A DNA stretch of 27,664 bases. Origin: Flavobacteriaceae bacterium UBA3159 (GTDB lineage: Bacteria > Bacteroidota > Bacteroidia > Flavobacteriales > Flavobacteriaceae). The notes under the pieces were generated by a model, which was not told the origin of the DNA, did not search any database, and saw only the letters and a program-made list of their open reading frames with translations. Position 1 is the first letter of the stretch, and the number at the start of each line of letters is the position of its first letter. A program made the position numbers and the translations under genes. The DNA lies in contig DEYL01000021.1 of NCBI GenBank assembly GCA_002364535.1, positions 1 to 27,664 on the forward strand. Reading direction: 5' to 3'. Positions 14,563 to 22,591 of the stretch are shown here, piece by piece.

Positions 14563-15594
14563 TTAATGTTTAAATATCAACACTTTTGATCGACCTTTTT
14601 TAAAGATTTTGTTGCTGTTGTGTTTCCCTTTTCGCCGCTTCCTTTGTTCTTCGATGGGCAGATTGACGATCTCTTGGCAGTCATCAGAACAGCAAGTTTG
14701 ACTATTTTCTTGACAAGAATTGCATTGAATGAACAACAGGTGACAGGCCTCATTGGCACAATTTACATGGCTGTCGCAAGGGGCACCGCATTGGTGGCAT
14801 TGAGAGATTACATGCTCACTTATTCGTTCTCCCCTGCGTTCGTCGAAAACAAAGTTTTTACCGATAAACTGATTTTCCAAACCCTTTTCATTGACCTGAC
14901 GGGTATATTCGATGATACCGCCCTCCAATTGAAAAACATTCTTAAATCCTTTATGTTTAAAATAAGCACTCGCTTTTTCACATCGGATCCCTCCAGTACA
15001 ATACATTAACAACTTTTTGTCTTTTTTGTGATGGGCCAAGTCTTGTTCGATCAATGGAAGAGATTCTCTAAAGGTATCTACATCGGGAGTGACTGCTCCT
15101 TTAAAATGACCGATCTCGCTTTCATAGTGATTACGCATGTCCACACATACGGTGTTGGGATCGGCCAAAAGGGTGTTAAACTTTTCAGCATTGAGGTGGG
15201 TTCCCATTTGTGTTACGTCGAAGGTGGCATCTTCCAGCCCATCAGCCACGATCTTGTCCCGCACTTTGACGGTGAGTTTTAAAAAGGACTCATTGTCTTG
15301 CTCCACGGCAATGTTGAGCCGAGCCCCCTCTAAAAAACGGATCCCGTCCAAAAAGTTTTTAAAGTCATCAAAGCGGGGTGCTGGAACCGACAACTGGGCA
15401 TTGATCCCTTCATGGGCCACATAAATCCGGCCCAATACGTCCATTTCGTTCCAGTGTAGGAATAAATGATCTCTTAATATCTGTGGATTATCAACTTGAT
15501 GGTACTGATAAAACGATAGGGTAAGCCGTTCGGTTCTGGCTTCGGCAATCAACAGGCGTCGTTCATCAGCACTTAGTTTGTTATACAGTTGCAT
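14563..15594 (-). CDS. trhO: tRNA uridine(34) hydroxylase (rhodanese-like, YceA)
   Basis: A 343-residue enzyme that hydroxylates U34 of tRNAs read by cmo5U/mo5U-modifying systems. The N-terminal acylphosphatase-like domain runs to about residue 110 (FYQYHQVDNP, GRIYVAHEGINAQLS). The central rhodanese domain has the active loop MYCTGGIRCEKAS with Cys199. The Cys-rich C-terminal region (CHQCGAPCDSHVNCANEAC, then further Cys pairs) could bind zinc and is normal for the family. A basic tail (KRRKGKHNSNKIFKKGRSK) ends the protein. It is the first gene of the five-gene run to the left, 64 nt before the ricT-like gene; a -7 element TAACTTTG lies 26 nt upstream of the ATG. Confidence 0.93.
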   Translation of the reverse strand: MQLYNKLSADERRLLIAEARTERLTLSFYQYHQVDNPQILRDHLFLHWNEMDVLGRIYVAHEGINAQLSVPAPRFDDFKNFLDGIRFLEGARLNIAVEQDNESFLKLTVKVRDKIVADGLEDATFDVTQMGTHLNAEKFNTLLADPNTVCVDMRNHYESEIGHFKGAVTPDVDTFRESLPLIEQDLAHHKKDKKLLMYCTGGIRCEKASAYFKHKGFKNVFQLEGGIIEYTRQVNEKGLENQFIGKNFVFDERRGERISEHVISQCHQCGAPCDSHVNCANEACHLLFIQCNSCQENSQTCCSDDCQEIVNLPIEEQRKRRKGKHNSNKIFKKGRSKVLIFKH

Positions 15595-15620
15595 GCTATA
15601 AACGTTTTAGTGTTGAGTGT

Positions 15621-15628
15621 CAAAGTTA
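15621..15628 (-). promoter_or_regulatory. -7 promoter element of trhO (TAACTTTG)
   Basis: TAACTTTG on the minus strand matches TAnnTTTG and ends 26 nt before the trhO ATG. The -33 region has no good TTTG at the standard spacing, so this is a partial match only. Confidence 0.35.
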
Positions 15629-15950
15629 AGCAATTCCCATTATTTTTTAGTTTTTCATTGAGCTAAGGCCCAACTTGCACAAATATTAGATAAATTTAAA
15701 CTCCTTTAAATCTTATTAAATGCCAATTGATTTCCTTTATTCTGTATGAAAAATCCTACTCACTTCTTTACTCCTTTTTTTATTCCTTGCTCAAAATAGA
15801 TACCCCCATCTTAAAACAAACATGAATAAAATGAAACCCTTACAGAGGGATTTTAACAATCAAGATAAATTCCGCAACGAAAAAACCTACCTGTCTGCCC
15901 TAGCTTCAAAAGATAAGCTTGATATTGTTAATAATCCTTTGGTGCCTCTA

Positions 15951-15981
15951 TTGTACCCCACGGTCAGAAATAGTAATTTCG
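15951..15981 (+). promoter_or_regulatory. Candidate recA promoter
   Basis: TTG at 15951-15953, a 20-nt spacer, and TAATTTCG at 15974-15981 (seven of eight matches to TAnnTTTG). The ATG is 16 nt downstream, with an AGAGGA stretch just before it. Position fits well; the one mismatch in the -7 box lowers confidence. Confidence 0.4.
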
Positions 15982-15997
15982 TTAAAAAAAGAGGATT

Positions 15998-17002
15998 ATG
16001 GCAGACGCAAATGAAGCAAAAAAGAAAGCCTTACAGCTTACTTTAGACAAGCTGGACAAGACTTACGGCAAAGGCGCCGTAATGAAATTGGGTGATGAAG
16101 CCATCGAGGAAGTGGAAGCAATTTCATCCGGTTCCATCGGATTGGATTTAGCCCTGGGCGTGGGCGGCTATCCCCGCGGTAGGGTGATCGAGATCTACGG
16201 TCCGGAGTCCTCTGGAAAAACCACCCTGACCCTACATGCGATAGCCGAATGCCAAAAGGCCGGGGGCATCGCAGCCTTTATCGATGCCGAACATGCCTTT
16301 GACCGTTTTTATGCTGAAAAATTGGGCATCGACGTCAGTGAACTCATCATCTCCCAACCTGACCATGGGGAGCAAGCACTAGAGATTGCAGACAATCTAA
16401 TCCGTTCCGGTGCCGTCGATATCGTGGTGGTCGACTCTGTGGCTGCCTTGACTCCCAAAAGCGAGATCGAAGGAGAAATGGGCGACTCCAAAATGGGCCT
16501 CCACGCCCGATTGATGTCACAGGCACTGCGAAAACTCACAGCCTCCATCAGCAAAACCAACTGTACCGTTTTCTTTATCAACCAACTGCGCGAAAAAATC
16601 GGGGTGATGTTCGGCAATCCCGAAACCACCACCGGAGGAAATGCATTAAAATTTTATGCTTCCGTACGATTGGACATCCGCCGTTCTACACAGATCAAAA
16701 GTGGCGACGCCGAAGTGATGGGAAATAAAACTCGTGTCAAAGTGGTCAAAAACAAAGTGGCACCCCCTTTCCGTACAACAGAATTTGACATCATGTATGG
16801 CGAGGGCATCTCCAAATTGGGGGAGATCATCGACCTGGGGGTCAACTATGAGATCATCAAAAAATCCGGTTCCTGGTTTAGCTATGGCGATACCAAATTG
16901 GGACAAGGGCGAGATGCCGTCAAGGCCCTCTTGGAAGACAACATCGAACTGATGGAAGAGTTGGAAACAAAGATCATGGAAACCGTCAAAGCCATAGAAT
17001 AA
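15998..17002 (+). CDS. recA: Recombinase RecA
   Basis: A 334-residue RecA with all expected parts: Walker A GPESSGKTT (68-76), IDAEHAFD, Walker B-like IVVVDSVAALTP, loop 1 IEGEMGDSKMGLHARLMSQ, loop 2 region REKIGVMFGNPETTTGGNALKFYAS, and the LDIRRSTQIKSG block. RecA forms filaments on single-stranded DNA for homologous recombination and repair. The acidic C-terminal tail (ELMEELETKIMETVKAIE) is shorter than in E. coli. The start at 15998 (MADANEAKKKALQLT) agrees with family N-termini. It is followed 26 nt later by pabB, so recA-pabB-pabC may be one transcript. The DprA gene that would load RecA onto incoming DNA is broken at 20438-21522. Confidence 0.97.
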   Translation: MADANEAKKKALQLTLDKLDKTYGKGAVMKLGDEAIEEVEAISSGSIGLDLALGVGGYPRGRVIEIYGPESSGKTTLTLHAIAECQKAGGIAAFIDAEHAFDRFYAEKLGIDVSELIISQPDHGEQALEIADNLIRSGAVDIVVVDSVAALTPKSEIEGEMGDSKMGLHARLMSQALRKLTASISKTNCTVFFINQLREKIGVMFGNPETTTGGNALKFYASVRLDIRRSTQIKSGDAEVMGNKTRVKVVKNKVAPPFRTTEFDIMYGEGISKLGEIIDLGVNYEIIKKSGSWFSYGDTKLGQGRDAVKALLEDNIELMEELETKIMETVKAIE

Positions 17003-17028
17003 TCCATTCTTGAATCCAAGCAAAGGAA

Positions 17029-18000
17029 TTGGACATCTCAGCATTTAAAGAAAAAATGTCGGCCTTGGCAGCTGAGCAAAGGCCCTTTTTTTTTCTGATC
17101 GATTTCGAACTGCAAAAACCCTTGATCTATCCTTTGGAGGACGCTCAAAGCCTGGGCTTTGAATTCGAAGTTAAAGGCTTTCGCAATTTCAATCCCCAGG
17201 ACCAGAAACCCACCCCCACCCCACTGTCCATTGATCCAGTTCCCAAAGCAGTTTATGCCCAAGCCTACCAAAAAGTGATGGAAGAGATCTATCAAGGCAA
17301 TACCTTTTTGGTCAACCTGACCTTTCCCTCGGCCATCCAGACCTCGCTCCATCTAGAAGACGTTTTCCATTGGGCCAAAGCCCCTTATAAATTACTGTAC
17401 CAAAACCACTTTGTGGTCTATTCGCCCGAGTGTTTTGTCAAAATCAAAGACGGCCATATCTATTCCTATCCCATGAAAGGGACCATCGATGCCCAATTGC
17501 CCGAAGCAAAAAAGAAACTGGAAACCGACCCCAAAGAGATCAACGAACACAATACCATCGTGGATCTTATCCGCAACGATCTGTCCAAAGTAGCCAATCA
17601 AGTGCAAGTCACCCGCTTCCGCTATCTCGATAAGATCAAAACACAAAAAAACGAGATCTACCACACCAGCTCCGAGATCCGAGGCAAGCTTTCCCCCGAT
17701 TGGAAAAGCCAGTTGCCCGATATCCTCTTGGACATGCTTCCAGCAGGTTCCATTTGCGGGGCGCCCAAAGCCAAAACCGTATCCATCATCCAAGAAGTGG
17801 AACAAGACCAACGGGGCTATTATACCGGGATCTTTGGGTATTTTGACGGAGAAAACCTAGACAGTGCCGTCAACATCCGCTACCTGGAAAAAAAGGACGG
17901 CCAACTGCTCTACCGCAGTGGCGGTGGCATTACCTTTCTTAGCGATCTGGAATCCGAATACAACGAACTCATAGAAAAGATCTATGTACCCGTTGTTTGA
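17029..18000 (+). CDS. pabB: Aminodeoxychorismate synthase component I
   Basis: A 323-residue chorismate-binding enzyme, shorter at the N-terminus than E. coli PabB. Key blocks are GNTFLVNLTFP (about 90-100), YSPECFV, YSYPMKGTIDA, the DLIRNDLSKVA helix, PAGSICGAPKAK, and YTGIFGYFDGENLDSAVNIR. PMKGT carries Lys150; a lysine here marks aminodeoxychorismate synthase, while anthranilate synthases have Ala (PIAGT). It aminates chorismate to 4-amino-4-deoxychorismate for folate synthesis, with an amidotransferase partner that is not in this window. The start is TTG at 17029; ATG at 17056 is the alternative and would remove nine residues. It overlaps pabC by 17 nt, consistent with coupling. Confidence 0.92.
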   Translation: MDISAFKEKMSALAAEQRPFFFLIDFELQKPLIYPLEDAQSLGFEFEVKGFRNFNPQDQKPTPTPLSIDPVPKAVYAQAYQKVMEEIYQGNTFLVNLTFPSAIQTSLHLEDVFHWAKAPYKLLYQNHFVVYSPECFVKIKDGHIYSYPMKGTIDAQLPEAKKKLETDPKEINEHNTIVDLIRNDLSKVANQVQVTRFRYLDKIKTQKNEIYHTSSEIRGKLSPDWKSQLPDILLDMLPAGSICGAPKAKTVSIIQEVEQDQRGYYTGIFGYFDGENLDSAVNIRYLEKKDGQLLYRSGGGITFLSDLESEYNELIEKIYVPVV

Positions 18001-18580
18001 ATCCCTTTGTGTCCAAAACGGTCATCTGCTCCATGCACAATGGCACCGTTTACGGTTTGAAAAGGCCTACCGGCATTGCTACGGCCACTCGAATCCTTTT
18101 GATCTTTTGCAAGGCCTCAGCATCCCTGCCGAATTTGCACAAGGCAAAGTAAAGCTCCGAATTCGATACAACCATCAGGATCGAAACTTCCATTTTGAAC
18201 ACTGCCAAATCCAAAAAATCCAAAGCCTTAGATTGGTCTATACGGAGGAAATAGATTATTCTTATAAGTATAGTGAGCGAGAAAAATTGGAGGAGCTCTT
18301 TGCCCAAAGGGGCAATTGCGATGATGTATTGATCATCAAAAAGGGAAAGATTACGGACAGCTCCTATGCCAATGTAGTTTTTTTTGATGGTAAAGACTGG
18401 TTGACTCCAGACTTGCCGCTGCTGGAAGGTACCTGCCGCATGCGGCTTTTGGCTCAAGGGGTCATTCGGGAAACAGCAGTGGGGGTGGAAGACCTTAAAA
18501 AGTTTCAAGGGCTAAAACTGATCAACGCCCTAAGGGACATGAATCAACCAATGATTCCCATACACAGACTTGAATACTAA
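17984..18580 (+). CDS. pabC: Aminodeoxychorismate lyase-type class IV aminotransferase
   Basis: A 198-residue short class IV PLP enzyme. The N-terminus MYPLFESLCVQNGHLLHAQWH, the segment YSYKYSEREKLEELF (Lys95 the likely PLP lysine), and GKITDSSYANVVFFDGKDW follow the family pattern, with Asp in place of the usual Glu in the GxVxExSxxN motif. It should release pyruvate from aminodeoxychorismate to give 4-aminobenzoate. The 17-nt overlap with pabB, which makes the substrate, supports this. It is about 70 residues shorter than E. coli PabC, as commonly seen in Bacteroidota. Its stop codon overlaps that of the convergent plsC (shared bases 18577-18580), leaving no room for a separate terminator. 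Confidence 0.82.
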   Translation: MYPLFESLCVQNGHLLHAQWHRLRFEKAYRHCYGHSNPFDLLQGLSIPAEFAQGKVKLRIRYNHQDRNFHFEHCQIQKIQSLRLVYTEEIDYSYKYSEREKLEELFAQRGNCDDVLIIKKGKITDSSYANVVFFDGKDWLTPDLPLLEGTCRMRLLAQGVIRETAVGVEDLKKFQGLKLINALRDMNQPMIPIHRLEY

Positions 18581-19374
18581 GCGGTTTTTGTGGCTTTTTT
18601 CCAGGCGTCAATGGCTTGGACTGCCTTTTGCTGGGGATCGTTTTGCAATTCGGTGTGAATCAGGTCATAGGCTTTTTGTTGTAAGTTAGGAATATCGTCC
18701 CCCGTAAGCCCAGCCGTAGGCAGGGGCGGGTGAATGTCTACACGAAGCACCCCGGGATAGCCGTGGGTAGTGTACCAAGGGAATTTTCTTTTACAGTCCA
18801 AAAAGACCATGGGACAAATGGATAACTGGTGCTCGATGGCGATCTTAAAAGCGCCTTGCTTAAAAGAATTTAGTAAAATGGTTTCGTCTAAATATTCTTT
18901 TTCGGGAAAAATACAAACACTGTAACCCTTTTCTAAAACCTTTCCAGCCCGCCCATAGACATGATAACGGCTTTTGGAGTTGCTGCGATCTACCATGATG
19001 GCCACACGCTTGAAGAGATAACCAAAAAAGGGGATCTTGACCAACTCTTTTTTTCCGACAAAGACAAAAGGATTGGGAGCCGTGGCAAACATCAACATGA
19101 TATCGATATAACTGGAATGGTTGGCCACAAACAAATAACTCTTGTTGGGATCTAAAGCGGTCTTAGATTTTTTGATTACCCAAAAACCCATCCCCAACAA
19201 GACAAAGCGCGACCAAATGTTGCGGGCGATCCAAAAAAAAGGACGGTAGCCATTGGGTAAGACCAATAGCAATGCCAACAATGGGAACAATAGCACTAAG
19301 GGAACGGAGGACAATAAGTAAAACCAAATACGCCAAAGAATGATCAAAAACCTCATCACACGGTAAAAATACAT
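18577..19374 (-). CDS. plsC: 1-acyl-sn-glycerol-3-phosphate acyltransferase (PlsC family)
   Basis: From the ATG at 19374 the protein has 265 residues. Two N-terminal hydrophobic segments (about 7-45) anchor it in the inner membrane. Motif I is NHSSYID (NHxxxxD), the catalytic His-Asp pair. Motif II is FFGYLFKRVAIMVDRSN. Motif III, usually FPEGTR, reads FPEKEYLDET, so the glycine is lost. Motif IV is present as CPMVFLDCKRKF. It makes phosphatidic acid from lysophosphatidic acid. A frame from 19653 extends 93 codons further but runs through the trpS start region and is not real. It is divergent from trpS with 91 nt between, and converges on pabC. Confidence 0.88.
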   Translation of the reverse strand: MYFYRVMRFLIILWRIWFYLLSSVPLVLLFPLLALLLVLPNGYRPFFWIARNIWSRFVLLGMGFWVIKKSKTALDPNKSYLFVANHSSYIDIMLMFATAPNPFVFVGKKELVKIPFFGYLFKRVAIMVDRSNSKSRYHVYGRAGKVLEKGYSVCIFPEKEYLDETILLNSFKQGAFKIAIEHQLSICPMVFLDCKRKFPWYTTHGYPGVLRVDIHPPLPTAGLTGDDIPNLQQKAYDLIHTELQNDPQQKAVQAIDAWKKATKTA

Positions 19375-19410
19375 TTTCTGTAAATGGTGCAACAAGGAAA
19401 TGGGGCAAAC

Positions 19411-19441
19411 TTTGTGCAACCGTCGAAAAAAAATATCTTTG
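19411..19441 (+). promoter_or_regulatory. trpS promoter (TTTG-N19-TATCTTTG)
   Basis: TTTG at 19411-19414, exactly 19 nt, then TATCTTTG at 19434-19441. Both boxes match the Bacteroidota housekeeping consensus (TTTG, TAnnTTTG). Transcription would start near 19447, about 19 nt before the trpS ATG at 19466. This is the clearest promoter in the window, and it excludes the longer trpS start at 19400. Confidence 0.65.
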
Positions 19442-19465
19442 CAGGAAATCATAGATTCCATTGTT

Positions 19466-20434
19466 ATGGCAAGAATATTGACCGGAGTGCAATCGACAGG
19501 CGTTCCCCATTTGGGCAATCTGCTAGGGGCCGTGATTCCGGCAATCAAAATGGCGGATCCCCCCAATAACGAATCTTTTTTGTTTATCGCAGATCTGCAC
19601 TCTATCACCCAAATCAAAGAGGGGGAACAGTTGTCCAAAAACACTTTTGCCACGGCCGCGGCCTGGTTGGCTTGTGGTTTGGACGTAGAAAAAACAATCT
19701 TTTACCGCCAAAGTGATGTAAGTCAGGTTAGCGAACTGGCTTGGTTCCTGAGTTGCTTTTTTCCCTACCAGCGGCTTACCCTTGCCCATTCTTTTAAAGA
19801 CAAGGCCGATCAGCTGGAAGATGTCAACGCCGGTTTGTTTACCTATCCCATGTTGATGGCCGCCGATATTTTGATATATGATGCCGAAGTGGTGCCCGTG
19901 GGAAAAGACCAATTACAACACCTCGAAATGACCCGTGATGTGGCCGCGCGATTCAACCACCAAATGGGGGAAACTTTTATATTGCCCAAAGAAAAAATTC
20001 AGGAGAACACCCAATACATCATTGGAACCGATGGCAATAAAATGTCCAAATCTAAAAATAATATCATCAATATTTTTCTGCCCGATAAAGCACTGTACAA
20101 ACAGATCATGGGCATAAAAACCGACAGCAAAACGGTCGAAGAGCCCAAAGACCCGGAAAACTGTAATGTTTTTAAAATCTATTCACTCTTGGCATCACCC
20201 GAGTCCATCGAAGACCTGAGGAAACAATATTTGACCGGAGGCATGGGCTATGGTCACGCCAAACAGACTTTGTTTGAGTTAATAGTGGAAAAATTCAAAA
20301 AAGAACGTGAAAAGTTCAACTACTTCCAAGACCATCCCGAAGAGGTAGAAGTTGCGTTGGCCAAAGGAGCGGTAAAAGCCAGTAAAATTGCCGACGAAGT
20401 TTTGCTGAGGGTTAGGCGGAAACTGGGGTTTTAG
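19466..20434 (+). CDS. trpS: Tryptophanyl-tRNA synthetase
   Basis: A 322-residue class I aminoacyl-tRNA synthetase, normal bacterial TrpRS length. It starts MARILTGVQSTGVPHLGNLLGA, with PHLGN as the HIGH-type motif. The tryptophan pocket region has FTYPMLMAADILIYDAEVVPVGKDQLQH. The KMSKS motif is in DGNKMSKSKNN. It charges tRNA-Trp. A longer frame starting at 19400 adds 22 residues but overlaps the promoter and does not match family starts. It converges on the dprA remnant to its right, whose homology begins within a few bases of the trpS stop. Confidence 0.97.
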   Translation: MARILTGVQSTGVPHLGNLLGAVIPAIKMADPPNNESFLFIADLHSITQIKEGEQLSKNTFATAAAWLACGLDVEKTIFYRQSDVSQVSELAWFLSCFFPYQRLTLAHSFKDKADQLEDVNAGLFTYPMLMAADILIYDAEVVPVGKDQLQHLEMTRDVAARFNHQMGETFILPKEKIQENTQYIIGTDGNKMSKSKNNIINIFLPDKALYKQIMGIKTDSKTVEEPKDPENCNVFKIYSLLASPESIEDLRKQYLTGGMGYGHAKQTLFELIVEKFKKEREKFNYFQDHPEEVEVALAKGAVKASKIADEVLLRVRRKLGF

Positions 20435-20437
20435 ACC

Positions 20438-21522
20438 CCATTCAAAAAACTTCCCGGGCATTGGTTTTACGTATCCTTTCATCTCCAATTGCAACAGTAA
20501 AAACGCCGTCTTCCCGATGGGAAAACCCCAAGTGATTGCGATATTGTCCAAAATTTCAAAGGTAACAGATTTAAGACACTCAAAAATGGTTTTTCCTCTT
20601 CGTCAGGTTCAATTAACAATTTTTTTGGACTCCCGAGCTGAATGGTTCGGACTCCCGCCCCATTACTTTGACAAGATCCTTCGCGCCGGAATCAGTTGGG
20701 CTTTTGACTTTGGATCAGATCGTGATAGCCTTGATGAAGGGGATTGCCCACTCCGCATGGGAAAGCTAAAAGCTCCCGATTGTATTGGTAGGTAAAGTTG
20801 GCGGTAATCATACTAACGCCATTGGATTGGGATTGAATGACCACTCGGGCATGCGACAAAGCCGCAATGATCCGGTTGCAAATCAAAAATGTTTACGGTT
20901 AAACTTTTCTTTGGTGGAGAACTCAGAAATAAAATCCCCCTTCCTCCTCAATTTTATTAGAAAAACTTGTATTAGGGAGGGTAAATTTGATCCAGGCCTT
21001 GGGCCATACAAGCAATTGTGGTCAAATTGGATTTAAGGGCTTGATCGTGGGCAATGATATTGACGCCCCTCGCAAAATCCGAGATGATAATTGGATCGAA
21101 CTCCCGCATACCAGCGACCAGTTCAAGACAAATCTTTTCCCCATCGAGATCGGCAGATCGTTTACCAACAATGCTGACGAGCTTAAGCTGACCAAAATTG
21201 AGGTTTCCCTTGTAAAACAAAACCAAGGGTGCATCGGGACAAAAAGCAAGTGTTTTAGGGTAGTCGTCATCGCCCAAAAATAAGGTTTTGAGGTTGTTTT
21301 ATGGAAGTTCTCTTCTACCTTATATACACGATCAGAATATTTTTTTCAACTTTTAAGGAGTTGAATATGAGCTGCCCCTATACCCCCAAGGGTTTGGAAA
21401 TCCTCAGGAGATCGCTCAAAAACAGCCAAAGGACTGCTGAAAAGCTCCCATAATTTTTTGGCACGAATGTTCGCGAATCCGAGAAATAAAAGCAAAAAAA
21501 GATAGGCCTGTAGTCGATTTAT
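20438..21522 (-). pseudogene. dprA: Decayed dprA (DNA-processing protein A)
   Basis: The whole 1.1-kb gap reads as pieces of DprA in order across different frames of the minus strand. The N-terminal helix-hairpin part starts at about 21522, where ATA replaces the start codon, and runs through ANIRAKKLWELFSSPLAVFE to IGAAHIQLLKS, then TGA. Next come LGDDDYPKTLAFCPDAPLVL and SIVGKRSADLDG, SDFARGVNIIAH and AQGLDQIYPP, then a shift; EFSTKEKFNRKHF, then a shift; CNRIIAALSHARVVIQSQSN and YNRELLAFPCGVGNPLHQGY; and finally the C-terminal domain with PIGKTAFLLLQLEMKGYVK and MPGKFFE. I count at least three stops and four frame changes. The usual SGLAxGID motif is also altered. DprA loads RecA onto incoming DNA, so this copy cannot work. 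Confidence 0.88.
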
Positions 21523-21612
21523 GGAAGAAAAAATAAAATTTTGGTGCCCCTAAATATACTAACATCAATATTCATCGTTATAATAAAGGAGTAAATATTA
21601 CTATATTTGAGT

Positions 21613-22590
21613 ATGCAGTTGCAACAGTACATCAAAGAATTACTATACCAACACGAGTGTGTTACAGTACCCAATTTTGGTGCTTTTCTTACCCGGACAA
21701 TCAATGTGTTGATCCAGCCAGAAACCGGTGTTTTTAATCCTCCAAGTAAAGAAGTGAGTTTTAACCATCTGCTGAAAAGCAACGACGGTATACTGGCTCA
21801 GTACATGGCTCAAAAAGAAAATGTTTCTTATGAACAAGCCTTGAGAAAAATTGAGAAAGAGGTAATTGTTTGGAAACAAAAGCTAAATACCCAGCATTTG
21901 AATTTTGCAGGTATAGGCGAAATGCGCCTCAACCCACAAAAGAAAATTAATTTTTCTCCATTTGGATCAATTAATTTTGACCTGAGCTCTTTTGGGCTCA
22001 TTAGTTTTATTAGAAAACCTATCTTTATCCCACCCATTCACATAGAAGAAACTAAACCCATTACCATCATGGAAAACGAAAACAAAGACGACCTAATGTT
22101 TACACCAGCAGGAAACGAAAACAAGCGATCTCCGATTATGCGTTATGCCATTATCGGGGTAATTGGTATTTCCCTCATTGGGGCAGTCTATTATTTCGGC
22201 AATCAATACATTGCTGATGAAAAAGCCAAGGCCACTGAAATGGCACAAAAGAAAATCAAAAGCAACGTTCAAAAAGCTACTTTTGACTTGGGGGCATTGT
22301 CAGAAATTGATCTGACACTGGAGTCCAATCCCAAGGTGATCGAAGAAGCTCCTTTGGCACAAACTTATTACAGTGTAATCGCAGGTACTTATCGATCTAT
22401 GGAAAATGCCGAAAAGATGTTGGCGCAGTTACAAGCCGAAGGTTTTGATGCCGCTTTTACAGAAGTCAATCCCGAAGGCCTTAATCGTGTGGCCTACGGT
22501 CGATTTACTTCTAAGCGTGAAGCCTTAAACTTACACAATTACATCCGACTCGCCCTCAAAGAAGAAGCCTGGTACCTTGAGGAAAACTAG
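21613..22590 (+). CDS. HU-CCDC81 and SPOR domain membrane protein
   Basis: From the ATG at 21613 the protein has 325 residues. The N-terminal half (about 1-150) contains two HU-like domains of the bacterial CCDC81 type, with VTVPNFGAFLTR and the later FAGIGEMRLNPQKKINFSPF. A membrane helix follows at about 178-196 (YAIIGVIGISLIGAVYYF). After a linker, the C-terminal SPOR domain (about 248-323) begins YYSVIAGTYRSMENAEKML and should bind denuded peptidoglycan at division sites. The protein thus has a cytoplasmic HU-like part and a periplasmic SPOR part. TATATTTG at 21602-21609 resembles a -7 box but ends only 3 nt before the ATG. The stop lies one base from that of the convergent EnvC-like gene. 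Confidence 0.85.
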   Translation: MQLQQYIKELLYQHECVTVPNFGAFLTRTINVLIQPETGVFNPPSKEVSFNHLLKSNDGILAQYMAQKENVSYEQALRKIEKEVIVWKQKLNTQHLNFAGIGEMRLNPQKKINFSPFGSINFDLSSFGLISFIRKPIFIPPIHIEETKPITIMENENKDDLMFTPAGNENKRSPIMRYAIIGVIGISLIGAVYYFGNQYIADEKAKATEMAQKKIKSNVQKATFDLGALSEIDLTLESNPKVIEEAPLAQTYYSVIAGTYRSMENAEKMLAQLQAEGFDAAFTEVNPEGLNRVAYGRFTSKREALNLHNYIRLALKEEAWYLEEN

Positions 22591-22591
22591 G

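Larger units (their letters stand above)
15595..15997. other. Divergent intergenic region trhO/recA
   Basis: About 400 nt between divergent trhO and recA. It contains a trhO -7 element (15621-15628) and a plausible recA promoter (15951-15981). The plus strand carries a 74-codon frame (15822-16046) that runs 49 nt into recA; I judge it non-coding. No clear LexA-type palindrome was seen. The left half is AT-rich with pyrimidine runs and no other feature. Confidence 0.4.

Noticed and set aside
14690..14860. Cys-rich C-terminal region of TrhO as a novel fusion
   Set aside because: YceA/TrhO proteins normally have such a Cys-rich end, so it is not unusual.
15822..16046. 74-codon plus-strand frame just before recA
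   Set aside because: It runs 49 nt into the secure recA coding region, overlaps the recA promoter candidate and has no recognisable domain.
19400..19465. 22-residue extension of TrpRS
   Set aside because: It overlaps the TTTG-N19-TATCTTTG promoter, and TrpRS proteins normally start close to the TGxxPHLGN block.
19375..19653. 93-codon extension of plsC
   Set aside because: It is antisense to the start of trpS and its promoter; the membrane anchor and family start fit the ATG at 19374.
20972..21277. Separate 101-residue gene
   Set aside because: Its sequence is the middle of DprA and continues in other frames on both sides, so it is a pseudogene piece and not an independent gene.
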